Origin: Intoshia linei
Taxonomy: Eukaryota; Orthonectida; Rhopaluridae
Direction of reading: 5' to 3'
Length of the DNA: 64,000 nucleotides
Assembly: GCA_001642005.1 (NCBI GenBank)
Contig: LWCA01000053.1
Location: forward strand, 1 to 64,000
The notes beneath the pieces are model-generated. The model was not told where the DNA came from. It worked only from the letters and a program-made list of their open reading frames with translations, and ran no database searches. Positions 51,762-64,000 of this stretch are shown one piece after another. Positions within the stretch are counted from its first letter, which is position 1; every line of letters begins with the position of its first letter. Made by a program: the position numbers and the translations under genes.

Positions 51762-53049
51762 TTCTAATGTTTCTATTAGCAAATTTATATAAAATAAAAT
51801 CTTACTTTGCATATTTCGATAGTCAAGTAAATTGCAACGGGTAAAGTTTAATTATTTTAAGTCAAGTGATTCATCTCAAGAAATTAAAATCAATTATAAA
51901 CATAACCATGGCTAAATTATTTATCTCAAAACAAAATTGAAAAAACAAATCAACCGTAGCAAAATATATTCCAATGTTGAAAAATTGAAAATAAAAATCA
52001 ACATCAATAAATTATATTATAAAAATGCGTCATGTGAATTTAATATAAGCCTTATTATGAAATTTTGACTCATGAAATGTGTATCTTGATCTCACTTTAT
52101 AAAAAAGTAAAATGATTATACTTTAAAAAATGTTTTAATAAATAATTCAGAGTATAGAATGTAGTTTAAACCTGTTTAAAAGTACGCCTTTGTATAAGTG
52201 TTAGTCGAATGAAGTAAAAAATGATTTATGATGTAAATAAAATTCATATTTACTTACATAATTGTTAATAATCTTGTATAATATTGTTAATAATCTTCAT
52301 TAATATATGATGAAGTGGAAACATACAAACATACTATACACTAATGTACTGATAAGAAAGATTTAATTCGAAACTACAATCAATTTAAATTTATAAATAA
52401 TGAACACCGATAGGTATTGTAAAATAGGCGGGATTTTTTATATTTCTAAAATCTCTAATTTAGTACAGATTGGTAAAATACGAATAGATAAATATTAAAA
52501 TTCCAACTAATTTATGCACATGGTTTATCAAACGTATATATAAATAAAATAAAAAAAGTACCGTCAATTGGCAATGGACAGGGCTTACAGCAAAAAGAAG
52601 TATCTATTTTTGAATAGAAAATATCAATATTGTGTGAAACAAAGGCGTGTAAAATAAGCTATAGCGATAAATAATTTCGTCTGTCTGCATATCCTACTCT
52701 TCTCAGTGAGTTCTCACGTTAAAGTGAGACTAGTACAAATTTTACTGTTACATGTGACTATGACATCTTTAATAATCAATACTTTCAGTTCAGTCGCATA
52801 ATTATCGTATTACAACATCAATAGTGAGACTACTTTTGGTCTCTTTTTGTAACGCCTTACAATTAGTATGTCGACAAATTTCGATATTTTTACATTTTTT
52901 AGTTCAACTTGTATTAGTGCAAAGTAATGTACTGTAAAAATTAACAGGAAATTGTAATCATTAATTAGTTTCAATTTTTGTAAAATCTCAGTAAATTAAA
53001 AAATTAATATAAAACACATTTTAGTGAAATGTTTATGTATTCATACAAT
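51762..53049. other. Intergenic, nothing recognised
   Basis: AT-rich interval between Sp copy B start and the VPS8 stop. No gene. Short GC-richer patch near 52560-52610 without recognisable motif. Confidence 0.5.
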
Positions 53050-56000
53050 TTATATTAAACATTTTGGACAAGCTTTACTTGTTGGATTTCTTATTTTAGA
53101 ATATGAGCACATTATATCGTAACAATTTGAATGATAGACATGTAAACACCTAAAAGAAATTTATTGTTCATTTCTAAGAAATATTTTATAGTATAGGAAT
53201 ACTCGGATAGGACGGTTCATAGTTACCACCAGGATGTGAAGCTATGGACTAGGTATCCACATGCCCGGACTTACAATCATGAGAGTTTACTATTCTAATT
53301 TAATAATTAATAGGTACTGTTGAAAAATTTCCTATTTTTCGGAAATTTTAAGATGACCAATGCGATTTAGAACTGTAATTTTTAGTTTATATAAACCACC
53401 GGTGGGGAAGTATTTATTGTTCGAATGCCGCACTAACGTCTCAAAAAAATTTAATAAGGCCGCACCTTTCTAAATAAAATTTGTTCAAATACAACAGTGC
53501 TTCTCATGGGGGTGAATACGAAAGTTTTAGATGATTGGGGGTGAATGATAAATTTTTAGATAAATCTATGAGAAAAAACATAATTTTACCAACCCTTAAG
53601 GAAAAAACCGTTTTTACCAATATTTTTCTGAAAAATCCCATTTTACCAAAAATAAATATTTTAATTAATAAAATAAATTTAAATGAAAAATAATTCAAAT
53701 TTTTCAGACGAACGCACCAAATCGTCAATAAGGCTGCACTTTCCCCCTCTTATATACACGATTGATTAAACAATGTATCCTATTAACCTGTGTCCAAAAA
53801 CACCTTATTTAGAGTAAACAAAAAATAGCCCATGGGTAAATATAAGCAATTTTATGTATGCTACGAATATTCATATGAAAATACTGTCAAAATTTTTACT
53901 AAATTTAAAATTGAAGTTTATTAAATCCGTATTGAATTTGTCGTTATAATGTAAATTAAATTTTTCTCTATCAGATAAACTTTATCTATTAGATAAAGTA
54001 CTGGGCAAACTACGGCCCGCGAAATCATGCTTCATACTTATGTTTACAATCAAATTTTGAAATTAATTGTTTACATTGTAAATTTTACAACATGTCATAT
54101 TCTATTTAGATAATTAACCGTTTATTTTTGCGCATTAGATAAAATTTTCCTATCTTTATCTCTTTTAACATGTAAATAAAATATGAATATAATAATAATA
54201 ATTGTATATTTTCAATTAGATTAAACTAAATGCAATGATATAAAAATTAAATTTTTTGGTTGGTTTTATCAATAGTTGAACAACAAAATTATTTTTATTA
54301 TTTATCAATAATAGGCTAATTTTTGTTCAAATTTGATCAAATTTTCTTTTATTTTTTGCATAAATATAATTATAAATACATACAATTTTGAAACTTAATA
54401 ATAAACACTAATAATTAAAACACACTCCAAAAATAATAAGTGTTAATTATTTAAATGGAATTTTGACACTTTAATATTTAAAAAAAGCAATCAAATTTAG
54501 AAGCAAAATAGAATTTCATCAATTTAAATTGTTTCATGCGTATTCACGATATTTGTGCGGCCCGCGACATAATGATACGTGGTCAATGCGGCCAGCATAT
54601 CAATAAGTTTTCCCACCACTGAGATAAAGGTTTAAAGTAAAAAAATTCAGTTAAATTATCACAAAATTACTTTAAGTTGCATATTATTTACATATGTTAA
54701 AAAATATATAAAAAATGGGAATATAAATATATAAGTTTACATATAATAATTTTACAATATGTACTTCTTTAGTTTAATCTTATTTCAGGATTAATAAAAT
54801 ATCTAATCAAAACGTGTTCCAAATTTTCAAGTGATTTAGATTGATTTAATTTTTCATTGGCCATTCTAAACACCCTTTCCGTCAATTCATTTGTGCAATG
54901 ATTTAAATCAAAATTGGTCAAAATCTTTTTGATTAGAACATTTTTTGAAGAATTAAATATATGTATTTTTTTATATAAAGTGGAAAAAAATACTTTCTTA
55001 TTTTCTTAATATTTCAAGAAAATTTCTTAAGTATAATACCAATGCGATTTCCAACAATTATTTTCCATTTGTAGATAATAAACTGTTTATTAAGCAATGG
55101 ATAGTGACCCATTTTTAAAAAAAATGTTATAGGGGCTACTGCTGACTCTGCACCGCCCTGGTGCATACACTTGTAATTTAAACAAAATGAAACTTACACA
55201 AAATAAACAATTGGGTTATATTGATTAAGTTCGGTGTATTCATTACAATAATAACAAACTGTGGTAATATGGTTTACGGCAACATCCATATTATTAAATA
55301 ACTTATTAACAGTATTAAAATTATCTTGAATTAATATATTTCGGTGGGCTGTGGCATTTATCTAAACAGGATAAAAGAATCAAATATTAAAAATGTATAA
55401 TAACTAGAGTAGACAAAAACGAGTAAAATGATCGAAATACTCTTTTACACTAAAATGATTGACATCTGCTCTTTTTAATACAAATTTTGCATTTCTACTA
55501 AATGTAAATGTATCTGTAAAAATGTACTCGTTTTTCAATTTATAGTGCTCGATTTTTTCAAAATTTACTTGCTCTTTTGTGTTCACCATATAAGTAGACA
55601 TTTTGTATTATACAGTAAATATTTAATTTTTATATTTAAATTCTAAAACTTTCACATTTTGAGGTTTAATTTTATATTTAAACAGTTTTAAATTTTATTT
55701 TCTTGATAAATTTCTGAGTTTTTTTCTCTTTCTCAAGCTTATCCGACCATCTCATTACATTTTAAACATTAAGCAAAATATTCTATTTTAATTTCATTGG
55801 TGCTTAAAATGAAAAGTATGAAATATTCAATCAAGCAAGTATTCCAAGATTTAAATCAGTTGACCTTCGCTGAAATGTATGTAAGATAAAAAAAATATTT
55901 ACAAAAAAGAATGATTTCAAACGGTCTTAATATTATGAATCCTGTAGGAAATATGGAACCATCTTTATATTGTGATTTACAACTCTGCAACTCCACTTCT

Positions 56001-59000
56001 TGTTCAGTAGAATGATCATTCTCAATGTTAAAACGTATTTTAACGAAAAATCGGTCATTTAAAAGTTTTAACGTTGAAACATATTTTTTTTATACATAAA
56101 TAAATGAATGATAATTATAGGTATATAAATAAATGATCAACTAATTTGAACCAGAAAATTTTGATAATTGTTGTGGTTTAAATCTAATTTATTTGATATT
56201 ATTCAATTTTATTTTGGCAATATCCGTTATTCTTTTTCATTTGATTAATGATTTTTATCTAAATTTTTTGTTTTCAAACGCATTGTAAATATAAATCAAC
56301 GATAACATTTTATTATTGCTCTTTTTATTTTGTAGATACTCGAAATTAAATGCATGAGCTCGTTTTCAAATATGAATGTTTTTTAACAATTTTACATACA
56401 ATTAAAATATCAAAAACACGGTTTTAGCACGATTATGTCATAAAGCTAATGCACTCAGCTATATATATTATCATTAAAATGAGCATGATACATTTTATTA
56501 TTTTTCTACTCGTTTTATCATTTCAAAAGTTCTCTTTTTAGTCTACTCTAATAACATTAAATACAATATATACTTGGTCATGTTTAAAATTTCCGACAAT
56601 AGCATTAAGAATATCTCTAATGTCGCCTAATTTTCCTCTAAAAGCTTTACTCTAAAATATTTATAATACAAATGTAGTATTATATAACTCAGATTAATTA
56701 AAAATAACATACACTACTGAATCAAATAGTAAGATACACTTGGCAAATACAACCTTTTTCATAATGTAAACCCTTCATTATTTTTATTTCTCATGGAAAA
56801 TTACAAAAAAAATCGAAATGTTTCTAAATAAAGATACATACCAAAAATTTTTTCGAAGCGCATGAAGATTTTGGGAGTTGAAAAACACTGCAATATTCAG
56901 TACAAAATAAACGAAACTTAACATTTACATTGTATTTTGGAAGTAAATACTTGAAAGACATTTTTATAATTTTAGTAAATGTTAATGATTTGCTAAATAA
57001 AAAATTTACTTGGAATACATACTCCAAACTATCATAATAATATGTTGTATTGCTAAGTTGTTTTAAAAGATAACACATGGACATGCGGTAAACTAAATAA
57101 TTAATGAAAATGTGCATAATTTAAAATATAAATGTAAAACTGGTTCGAAATAATACTTGGTATTTTAGAAACATCTTCAAACTGTCGATCTTCAAGAAAC
57201 AAGTTTAATAAATTAAACCACAGATCCTAAAAAAATAGTAACAATAAAGAAAATGTGAAAATTACTTTACAATTGAAATCGTTAACCGAAGATTCCCAAA
57301 AAATAAGTTTTTCAGAAGTCAATTGCAATATTTCTAAATAAATATTTAACTAAAAAAAAGAAAAATTAAATATTCAAACTTGTCAATGCATTATTTTCAT
57401 TTATAACACCATCCGATTCTACATTGATTTGGTAAGATTTAATAGTTTCACTGATTTGCTATAAAACCATTAAAATATCATAAGGCAAAAAATAAACACC
57501 TGTAACAATAGTCGATAGGCTTCACTGTACCCACCAATTCGTTCCAACAAATATAATGACCCCATCAGATTCTTTTTACGGTAACAAATCTTAAAAATTA
57601 AGTAAGATTAATAAATTTTTACTTTAATGCATTCATGGGTATTATATTCTGTAAAATCTCGAAAAAAGTGTTCCACTGATGACGGATCCCAATCACATTT
57701 AAGTTCTATGTACCTCTTTATAGAATTTTGAGCAATAGACGTATCATTGAAATAACGATCTCTGAAACAATTATAAACTATAAATAAATAATGTCAAATA
57801 AACCGATTATTATAAATAGCATCGAGAAAACTGTAAATAGTTTTATCATCTTTTAAATATGACATTATTGTTTCAGTTGAAATTTCACATTCAATAACGA
57901 AAGTATATGTAGCACTAAAATTATCAATGGCTAATAATTTCTGAAACAAAGATATAATATAAACAAATTAAATAAACCTCAACATTAATGAGCAGAGCAT
58001 TTTTAATTTTTTTAGCTTCTTCACGTGATAAGTCCTTTAAAGACAAGAGATTGGAAATTAGTTTAAAAATACATTTCTAAATTGATAATATAAATATTAT
58101 ATATATTAATATTAACCTCTCTTTCATTTCCTTGCTCAATATAACAATAAATGATACAATCAAATTTTCTTTGGTGCATATATATCTGTTCTCTGACTAA
58201 ATTACTAAAAATTTACAACATTATCTTTTTAAATACAAATTTCGCTCGATACAGACTTTTTCAAGGCTTTCAACATCAAACATTTCAAAACCATAATTTT
58301 TAATTAATTTTATTATTGTGGTTTCATGTCGATCCAAATGATCGATATGATTCAAAGTTAAATGTTCAACTATCTAATTTATAAGTATTTTTATTTTAAA
58401 ATTTATTTTACCGTCTCAATTAATTCCATACTGGCTGTAAGTTGACGTTTAAATATGCACAATTGTTGAGCCAAAAAATTGTAAAAATTTTGCTTTGTTA
58501 CTGACTAATAATTTGTAAAAAACAACAAAAAATCTACAATACATCAAAATCGTTGGATTCGATAATTTCAATCATAATGTCTATAACATTTTGTATATCG
58601 TCAATTCTTAAAAAAAGTTTTAAACATTTTTTAATAATTATTACCCATTTTCTAATCCAAATATTCTACTTTTAAAGGCCTATTTTTATTTCCATTAAAT
58701 ATATAAAATTGAATTACACATTCCATCATTCCACAAAACTGAAAACTGTCAAATTTTAACAAAAAGTAAATATAGGGATAATCGTATTCGGCTAAATTGA
58801 TAGTTAAAACAGTCACCATTGAAACATACAGTTATTAGATCGGTATGTAACCAATATTCGTAAAATCTAAAAACAATGAAAAAATAATAAATATCAAAGT
58901 TACACTATTTTTAATTTCCAAAGAATTAATTTCTGAAAGTTCTGAATAATCGAAAAAATAGGAAGGTGATAGATGAATTCCGTTTAAGCACATTCTATAA

Positions 59001-62000
59001 AAAAATAAATTAATTTATACATTATTCAACCTTGAATTGAAATTATTACAGATATACAAGTCATCTGACTAAACTTGCCATCTATTAATATCAACATGAT
59101 AAATATAGTATTAACGGCGGCTAGCGCTATATGGAATTGCGCATAGTTTGGTAAAAAATGTTAAGGCCCATTTTGTAGCATGGTAGATTATGATCTGGGT
59201 TAATATATAGAAAATACATGACGTATGGAACGTAACAAATAAAAAAAAAATCGGCGGCAAGACCAGGATAATACCGCCCATGACGCCATTAATCAGCTCC
59301 AGTTGCAATTAAAGTTGTAATAAAATTTAATTTTTAATTTAACATGAATATTTTTTGAAGTGTGTATTTTCAACATTAAAAACGTATTTCTTCATCTCTA
59401 GTTTATCAACCTTTTTTCTTTTTTTAATTTTAAAGAATTTTTTAAAAAAAATTTAAAATAAAAAGTTTTAATTTGTTTCTGAACAAAAAAACAATTTTAT
59501 GTAACGGGTCCTAAGCGAGACGGTATACTTCTTGTTTTCAATTTTTCGCTAGGCACATATAAAATATTCTGACTAGGGTACACCTGTTGAGAACCACATA
59601 TATATGATGTAAATTAATATTTATAACAATAATAAATAAGTCATACGTTAAATAAGAAATTAATTTGTTTCCAACTTGGTCTAGTTCTTTTTTTAGACTG
59701 CCTGAACAATTCGACTTATCTATTAAAAAATAAATATAAATTATCAATATTTTTATTTATATTTTTGAAATTAAAAAAATATAAGTGCTTACCGTCATTC
59801 CAATCATCAACTTTGTTTGAACCATTATACAATTGGAGATATTTAGATATCAACACTTCAAACATTTCATAGAAGGGAGTGATGTAATCGTTTAAGCTTA
59901 CGTTATAGAAATAAATAATAATATCAAACAGCATGTATTTTTTGGCGGTTCGAATAATCTAAAATCAATTAAAAAATAAATTAATCTAAATATTACAGTG
60001 TCCCAAAACGTTTTGACTAGCTGTCATAAAATCGAAATTAAAAATCGAGACCAAAAACAAATATCGAATATTAAATTTTTACTTTTCAAACATTGGATTT
60101 AAGTTAATTAACCCTATTACTTACATATTGTATATAACATTGGATCTCGGTGTGTATGTTACCTATTACATGCTAATTACTCGTTAACAGAATAATTTGT
60201 CCTAAAAAAAATCTCATTACGTTAACGGATTTTTTTATAAATAATGTATATACATTAAAACAATGATTCCCGATTGATGGCCAAAATTATGTGCCTGGGG
60301 TAACTGAGATTACTAGACCGCTACATTGTTATTTCAAAAATCCCAATTTTATACCGACATTAATAAAATTTACAATTGTTAATAAAAAATACCATTTCAA
60401 GCCCTCAGGGCAAAATTGAATTTAGTCAACATTTTTTTGAAAAATTAGATTTTACGAAACTTATGAAAAATATCCACTTAATCAAACCACAAAATAAAAA
60501 ATACAATTTTACCAAACGTTAAGGGAAAAATACCCCTTTTTCAATATTTTTTTGAAAAACACGATTTTACCAAATCTTATGAGAAAAACGTCTTATTACC
60601 AAACCATAAAATAAAACTTTAATATTACCAACGCTTAAGGGAAATGTTCTCTTTTTCCAATATTATTTTGAAAAATCCGATTTTATTAAATCTTATGAGC
60701 AACAACTTCCTAAGCACAAACACAACATAAAAATGAAAATTTACTAACCCTCAATCAAAAATTCTCTTTTTCCAATATTTTTTTGAAAAAAACGATTTAC
60801 TAAATCCTATGATGAAAAACCTTTCAGTTTTTATTCAATATTTTATATCTCGTTTCTTTTGGGGTTCAAAAAATAAATGTTTTGAAATGGGGGTCCGTAC
60901 ACTATTTGAACCGGGAACCACTGCATTAAAACAATGAAAAAATTTTAATTTTCATTCCACTTACCTATATTCTGGGTCAATTCATTTCACATAATTAATA
61001 ATCAACCATTATTATCATCATTAATCAAGAAGAAAATACAATGTTTTACATATCTAAAACTTTTAATTTGAACCGAAAAAGATTTACTATAATTATGATG
61101 CTACTGTCTTTTCTCGATTATAAGCAAACCCCTGAAATAGAAATTTTCAGTGAAATTTTTAACTAAATAAAATTTAAATATAAGCAGTTCCTACTTGTAT
61201 TCGAAAAAAAACTTTAAACAAAAAATAGACAACATATCAATTTATTTTTAAAAAATAACTTTCTTCATACAATATGTCTAATTTAGAAGTTTTTCTTTCC
61301 CCATGTACAATATATTGTTTATGCAATTCGTTAAAAGTAATCTGAATTTCAAATTTTTTATTAGCAACAAAAAATTCATTAAGATAAGGTGATTCGGACG
61401 TGTTTTTAATATTTTCAATGTACTCATAATTAATGATATCAAGCAGGATCAAATATTCTTTAAGTTTTTCACAGACCTCATTTTTTAATTTATAAGTTTT
61501 ATCTCAAATAGATTTTGACAATACCCCAAGATGTAACTTAATACAAATCTTACAAGTTCTTAAAATATAAAAGCAAACTTTTAGTGTATTTTTTATATTT
61601 TTCAAGGTCTGCTTAAAAGTCTGCTTGTTTTTTATTATAACCATTTTTCCTTCTACTCTCGAATATAAGAAGACTTCTTATAATCGATTAAAGACAGTAG
61701 TCATTCTAAGTTAAAATTTAATGAAATATTTTACTTCAGAAAAATTCAGTCCATTAATCAAGAATTTTTATCTGTTAACGAGGAATTCCGTTATAAAGGA
61801 ATTACCTTGTAGTTAAAAAAACTCAATTTCTCATACATTTTTTATGAGGTGATGTTTACATCTAAGTTTCATTTTCTGAATATGAGTTCTTCAGGGTCAA
61901 AAATACAATTTTTCCTTTTTTATCGTTTTAAAATCATAATCATCATCCTAAATGATAACCTCTAAAAATTGTATTTTCACGATCAAAACAGCATATTATC

Positions 62001-63958
62001 TTTTTTACAGTTATACAGTTATCTCCAGTTGGGTTAAAATTTTTAATCTCACAAAGTGATACCTTCATGATCAAAAAAGCACTTTGGTACATAACAGTAA
62101 AACATAAGGTTATACTTATCTAGGTATGGTTTTATAAACAATATGGTTCAAATAACACAATGTCAGTATTTCATACATTTACGTGAATTCCATGAGAAAT
62201 TTCCTTTAAAAAAAAGGATAAATTTGATCGCAGATCATAGTTTGGCGGTAACTGATATGAATTAATTAATTTAAAAAATTACCAAATTAATATCAAGACA
62301 TTTCATATCAATTTTGGGTACAATAAGATTAAACAATTCAAAATTTGAATTATCAATTAAATACACAAGATATTCTCGAGCAAATCTAGCATTAATATAA
62401 ATGCATGATTTTTTACAGATGAAAGGAGTTATATTATCGAATAAAATTGGTTTGCATTGAGATATTAGCTCTTTAGAGTTGTTCAATTTATTATTACACT
62501 TATAATGATTTTCCTCCAATATTGAAAATATATCATAAATTTCAGAAAATAAAACTTGACTAAGCAAAAATGAAAAAAATATAAATTAAAAAAATTACGA
62601 AATTCCAACTTGAAATGCAATTTTTATAATAAATTTAATTTTTTTCTAAAAAATAAGTAAGATAAAAATGTATGTATTTTTACCGTGAATGTTATAATGG
62701 AGAAATAATTATCAAAGTTTAATAATTTTTCAGAGTAAATAATGAGAATATTTCTCGCCTAATTAAATTATGAGGTATAAAAACCATAAATATTATACTT
62801 TATCTAGCAAATTAATACGCGCTTTCTTGACAATGGCTTGACCAAAGAAACACGATGCTTTATTGGAAAGTAATTCGGCAATAAATATGATAACTTTTTC
62901 ATATTCACCCCTTTCAATCAAAAATTCTATTCGCTAAAATTTAATTTTTATCATTAAATAATTAAAATTATGTATTTTTTACTTTGTCCCATTTTCTAAG
63001 CGACAATCTGAAAGGTCCATATATTCCTAGAATGTAGAATACGAAATTATGCGTTCCTATTTGTCTTATTGTCAGCATATTACCATATTGTTTCTGTAAA
63101 TTATACAATTTTTAGATAAAAAATTATTACAAAATATTGAGAAATTCCTTTATCAATAGTTCTGTAACCAATAAATCCGCCAACAATGTTTACATGTGAT
63201 AAATCGATACTCTAAAAAAATAATTATAAATCAAGTCATACAACAAACCATTCATGTGGAGTGTTACTTCAATTTCATATAGACCGGTAAAATAAAAAAT
63301 TTTTTAATTACGATTTAATAGTCAATTAAAAAAACAAACAATTATTTATATTTTTTTTAAAAATCAGATCCTAATTATGAAAAAAACCTGAAATAAGTTT
63401 AAATAATGTGATATATGATGGAATTTGATAAATTCTGCTGTAACCTGTAAGAATTTTAATATGACTAGTAAAGATTAAACATGCATGTCATTTTTTAAAT
63501 CAATATTAATAAATGATGAATGCATTAATATATAATTGCCTCAATTATAGATTTTGTAGATATGTCCATTACATACACAATTGAAGATTTACTGTACAAT
63601 ATCAAGCTAGAAGAGTTTGGCCACTAAATTGTATATAATATTAATGTTGTCAATAATTTACAGACTTTTATAAACTGTATTGAAAATTTAAATTTAAAGA
63701 ATAAATTCTATAGATATACGTGATTTTGACCATTAATATATTTTATAATCTTATTATTGGATTTAAAAATTTCAGTAGAATTGTCAAAAATAATTAAAAT
63801 AAATAAAAAATTAGTTTTAAGTGGAACTCAGTTGATAATTTATTAATTAAAATAAGAAACTAAAAAAATGAAATTACATGAAAAGCTGATATATCAAAAT
63901 CAAGTTTTAACGATAAAAATTTTTCATGAACCATTTCACTCGTTTTTATTTGTTTGAT
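53050..63958 (-). CDS. VPS8: VPS8 (CORVET subunit), 5' incomplete
   Basis: Endosomal tether subunit binding Rab5 and the Vps-C core. Over 25 exons; clear ones: 63958-63878, 63623-63573, 63211-63131, 63093-62983, 62933-62799, 62758-62684, 62645-62599, 62559-62283, 59958-59793, 59719-59647, 58994-58906, 58866-58817, 58791-about 58690, 58606-58543, 58504-58412, 58373-58237, 58204-58117, 58034-57978, 57940-57804, 57761-57624, 57589-57500, 57458-57380, 57349-57266, 57226-57157, 57092-57010, 56651-56574, 55361-55198, 53149-53050. Early exons are the propeller end (LILYSKSSIVYVMD); then the helical solenoid: KWDKRIEFLIERGEYEKVII, DYPYIYFLLKFDSF (human VPS8 YPYIRTLLHFD), GKLGDIRDILNAIVGNF. The end is a RING-like motif CYYC, then CLHVYHSNC and CPKC. 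A few phases are unresolved (near 63388-63211, 58906-58866, 58690-58606, 57380-57349). Introns are short except where transposons sit. Confidence 0.9.
53200..53420 (+). repeat. Repeat R2, partial copy
   Basis: Shares CTTACAATCATGAGAGTTTA and GATGACCAATGCGATTTAGA with 49430-49737. Lies in the last VPS8 intron. Beyond it, at about 53580-53660, is text (CCAACCCTTAAGGAAAAAAC) like the tandem units of the 60261-60923 element. Confidence 0.6.
53999..54621. mobile_element. hAT-type MITE with 8-bp target duplication
   Basis: Left TACTGGGCAAACTACGGCCC, right ...GCGGCCAGCATATCAATAAG then TTTTCCCACCACTG; the right end inverted (CAGTGGTGGGAAAACTTA) aligns with the left after a 4-base loss. AGATAAAG flanks both sides (53991-53998, 54622-54629). 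623 bp, no frame. In the last VPS8 intron. Confidence 0.85.
55010..55170 (+). repeat. Repeat R2, right half
   Basis: TTTCTTAAGTATAATACCAA, ATGCGATTTCCAACAATTAT and CTGCACCGCCCTGG are shared with the right half of 49430-49737. In the last VPS8 intron. Confidence 0.55.
55405..56550 (-). mobile_element. Unclassified TIR transposon with 5-bp flanking repeat
   Basis: Ends TAGAGTAGAC and GTCTACTCTA are perfect inverted repeats, with looser matching for about 40 bp more (AAAACGAGTAAAATGAT left; inverse with ACGAGTAG right). ATAAC flanks both sides (55400-55404, 56551-56555). 1146 bp. A 65-codon minus-strand frame (55601-55404, MSTYMVNTKEQVNFEKIEHY...) runs into the left terminus and has no recognised motif. 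It lies in the VPS8 intron 55362-56573 and accounts for nearly all of it. No DDE motif was recognised. Confidence 0.75.
60261..60923. mobile_element. hAT-type MITE with internal tandem repeats, 8-bp target duplication
   Basis: Left CAATGATTCCCGATTG; right inverse CAGTGGTTCCCGGTTC. CATTAAAA flanks both sides (60253-60260, 60924-60931). 663 bp. Inside, about four units of roughly 115 bp (60436-60830) share AAATCTTATGAG and CTTTTTCCAATATTTTTTTG. In the large VPS8 intron 59959-62282. Confidence 0.88.
61101..61700 (-). mobile_element. Second unclassified TIR element, with coding-like frame
   Basis: Left CTACTGTCTTTTCTCGATTA then TAAG; right inverse CTACTGTCTTTAATCGATTA then TAAG: 24-bp inverted repeats with three mismatches. 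600 bp. A minus-strand frame from about 61500 to 61237 (YKLKNEVCEKLKEYLILLDI ... GERKTSKLDILYEESYFLKI) looks coding but matches no family I know. Flanks give no clear target duplication. In the large VPS8 intron. Confidence 0.65.
61860..62105 (+). repeat. Dispersed repeat R1, partial copy i
   Basis: TTTCATTTTCTGAATATGAG, TTCAGGGTCAAAAATACAAT, AACCTCTAAAAATTGTATTT and GTGATACCTTCATGATCAAA correspond to consecutive R1 blocks (compare 34320-34760). In the VPS8 intron. Confidence 0.6.
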
Positions 63959-64000
63959 CTAAAAATTAAATAATAAAACTAAAATTAGATAATTACCCTA

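Noticed and set aside
56824-57117. 97-codon minus-strand frame read as one exon of VPS8
   Set aside because: Only its first part (57092-57010) aligns with VPS8 and has a GT donor; the downstream exon at 56651 continues the family alignment in phase.
61237-61500. Frame taken as a VPS8 exon
   Set aside because: VPS8 exons 62559-62283 and 59958-59793 join in phase and align without a gap; the frame also lies between inverted repeats of its own.

Overview
This is AT-rich nuclear DNA from a small-genome animal. The genes are animal genes: a flotillin, a nuclear-receptor ligand-binding domain, a polypeptide GalNAc-transferase, Sp-type zinc fingers, VPS8, TRAPPC12 and succinate dehydrogenase subunit B. 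They are split by many GT-AG introns, a large share of them only about 35-45 nt long. Two genes resemble proteins of motile cilia (C17orf98 and PIERCE1/2), so the animal probably has motile cilia. Short introns, AT richness and tight spacing would fit a reduced animal such as an orthonectid, but that assignment is inference; no rRNA or mitochondrial marker is present to test it. All exon models below were spliced by eye from reading frame, GT/AG borders and remembered family motifs.

Layout, left to right. (1) 1.76-4.42 kb, +: 3' exons of an SGSM-type RabGAP; 4.64-5.23 kb, +: a C17orf98-like gene. (2) 5.2-8.6 kb: repeats and a hAT element. (3) 8.6-10.3 kb, -: CMGC kinase; 10.5-11.2 kb, -: TMEM192-like membrane protein. 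(4) 13.2-15.0 kb, +: flotillin, convergent with a nuclear receptor lacking a visible DNA-binding domain (15.3-20.1 kb, -). (5) 20.5-21.6 kb, -: poorly resolved membrane-protein exons. (6) 22.9-24.9 kb: a dispersed repeat interrupted by a dead Tc1/mariner element. (7) 25.2-27.1 kb: ERICH2-like (-) and PIERCE (+), divergent. (8) 28.4-32.5 kb, +: TRAPPC12-like; 32.6-38.8 kb, +: GalNAc-transferase, both with TE-filled introns. (9) 38.9-44.6 kb: very compact block of an acidic protein (-), SDHB (+), TMEM41 (-) and MALSU1 (+). (10) 45.0-51.8 kb, -: two tandem Sp paralogues. (11) 53.0 kb to the right edge, -: about 30-exon VPS8, 5' end outside the window.

The mobile fraction is prominent. Five hAT-type elements have terminal inverted repeats (TIRs) and 8-bp target duplications that can be read directly. 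Two further DNA-transposon-like elements do not match a superfamily I can name. One Tc1/mariner sits in an older repeat, and a second mariner-like fragment sits inside a hAT. A dispersed non-coding repeat family occurs at least nine times in both orientations. Nearly all large introns are large because of these insertions.

Functionally the genes are mostly housekeeping: membrane traffic (SGSM, TRAPPC12, VPS8, flotillin, TMEM41), Golgi glycosylation, mitochondrial respiration and ribosome assembly, and transcription (Sp pair, nuclear receptor). They do not form a pathway cluster. The notable points are gene packing, the DBD-less receptor, the Sp tandem duplication and the transposon record.
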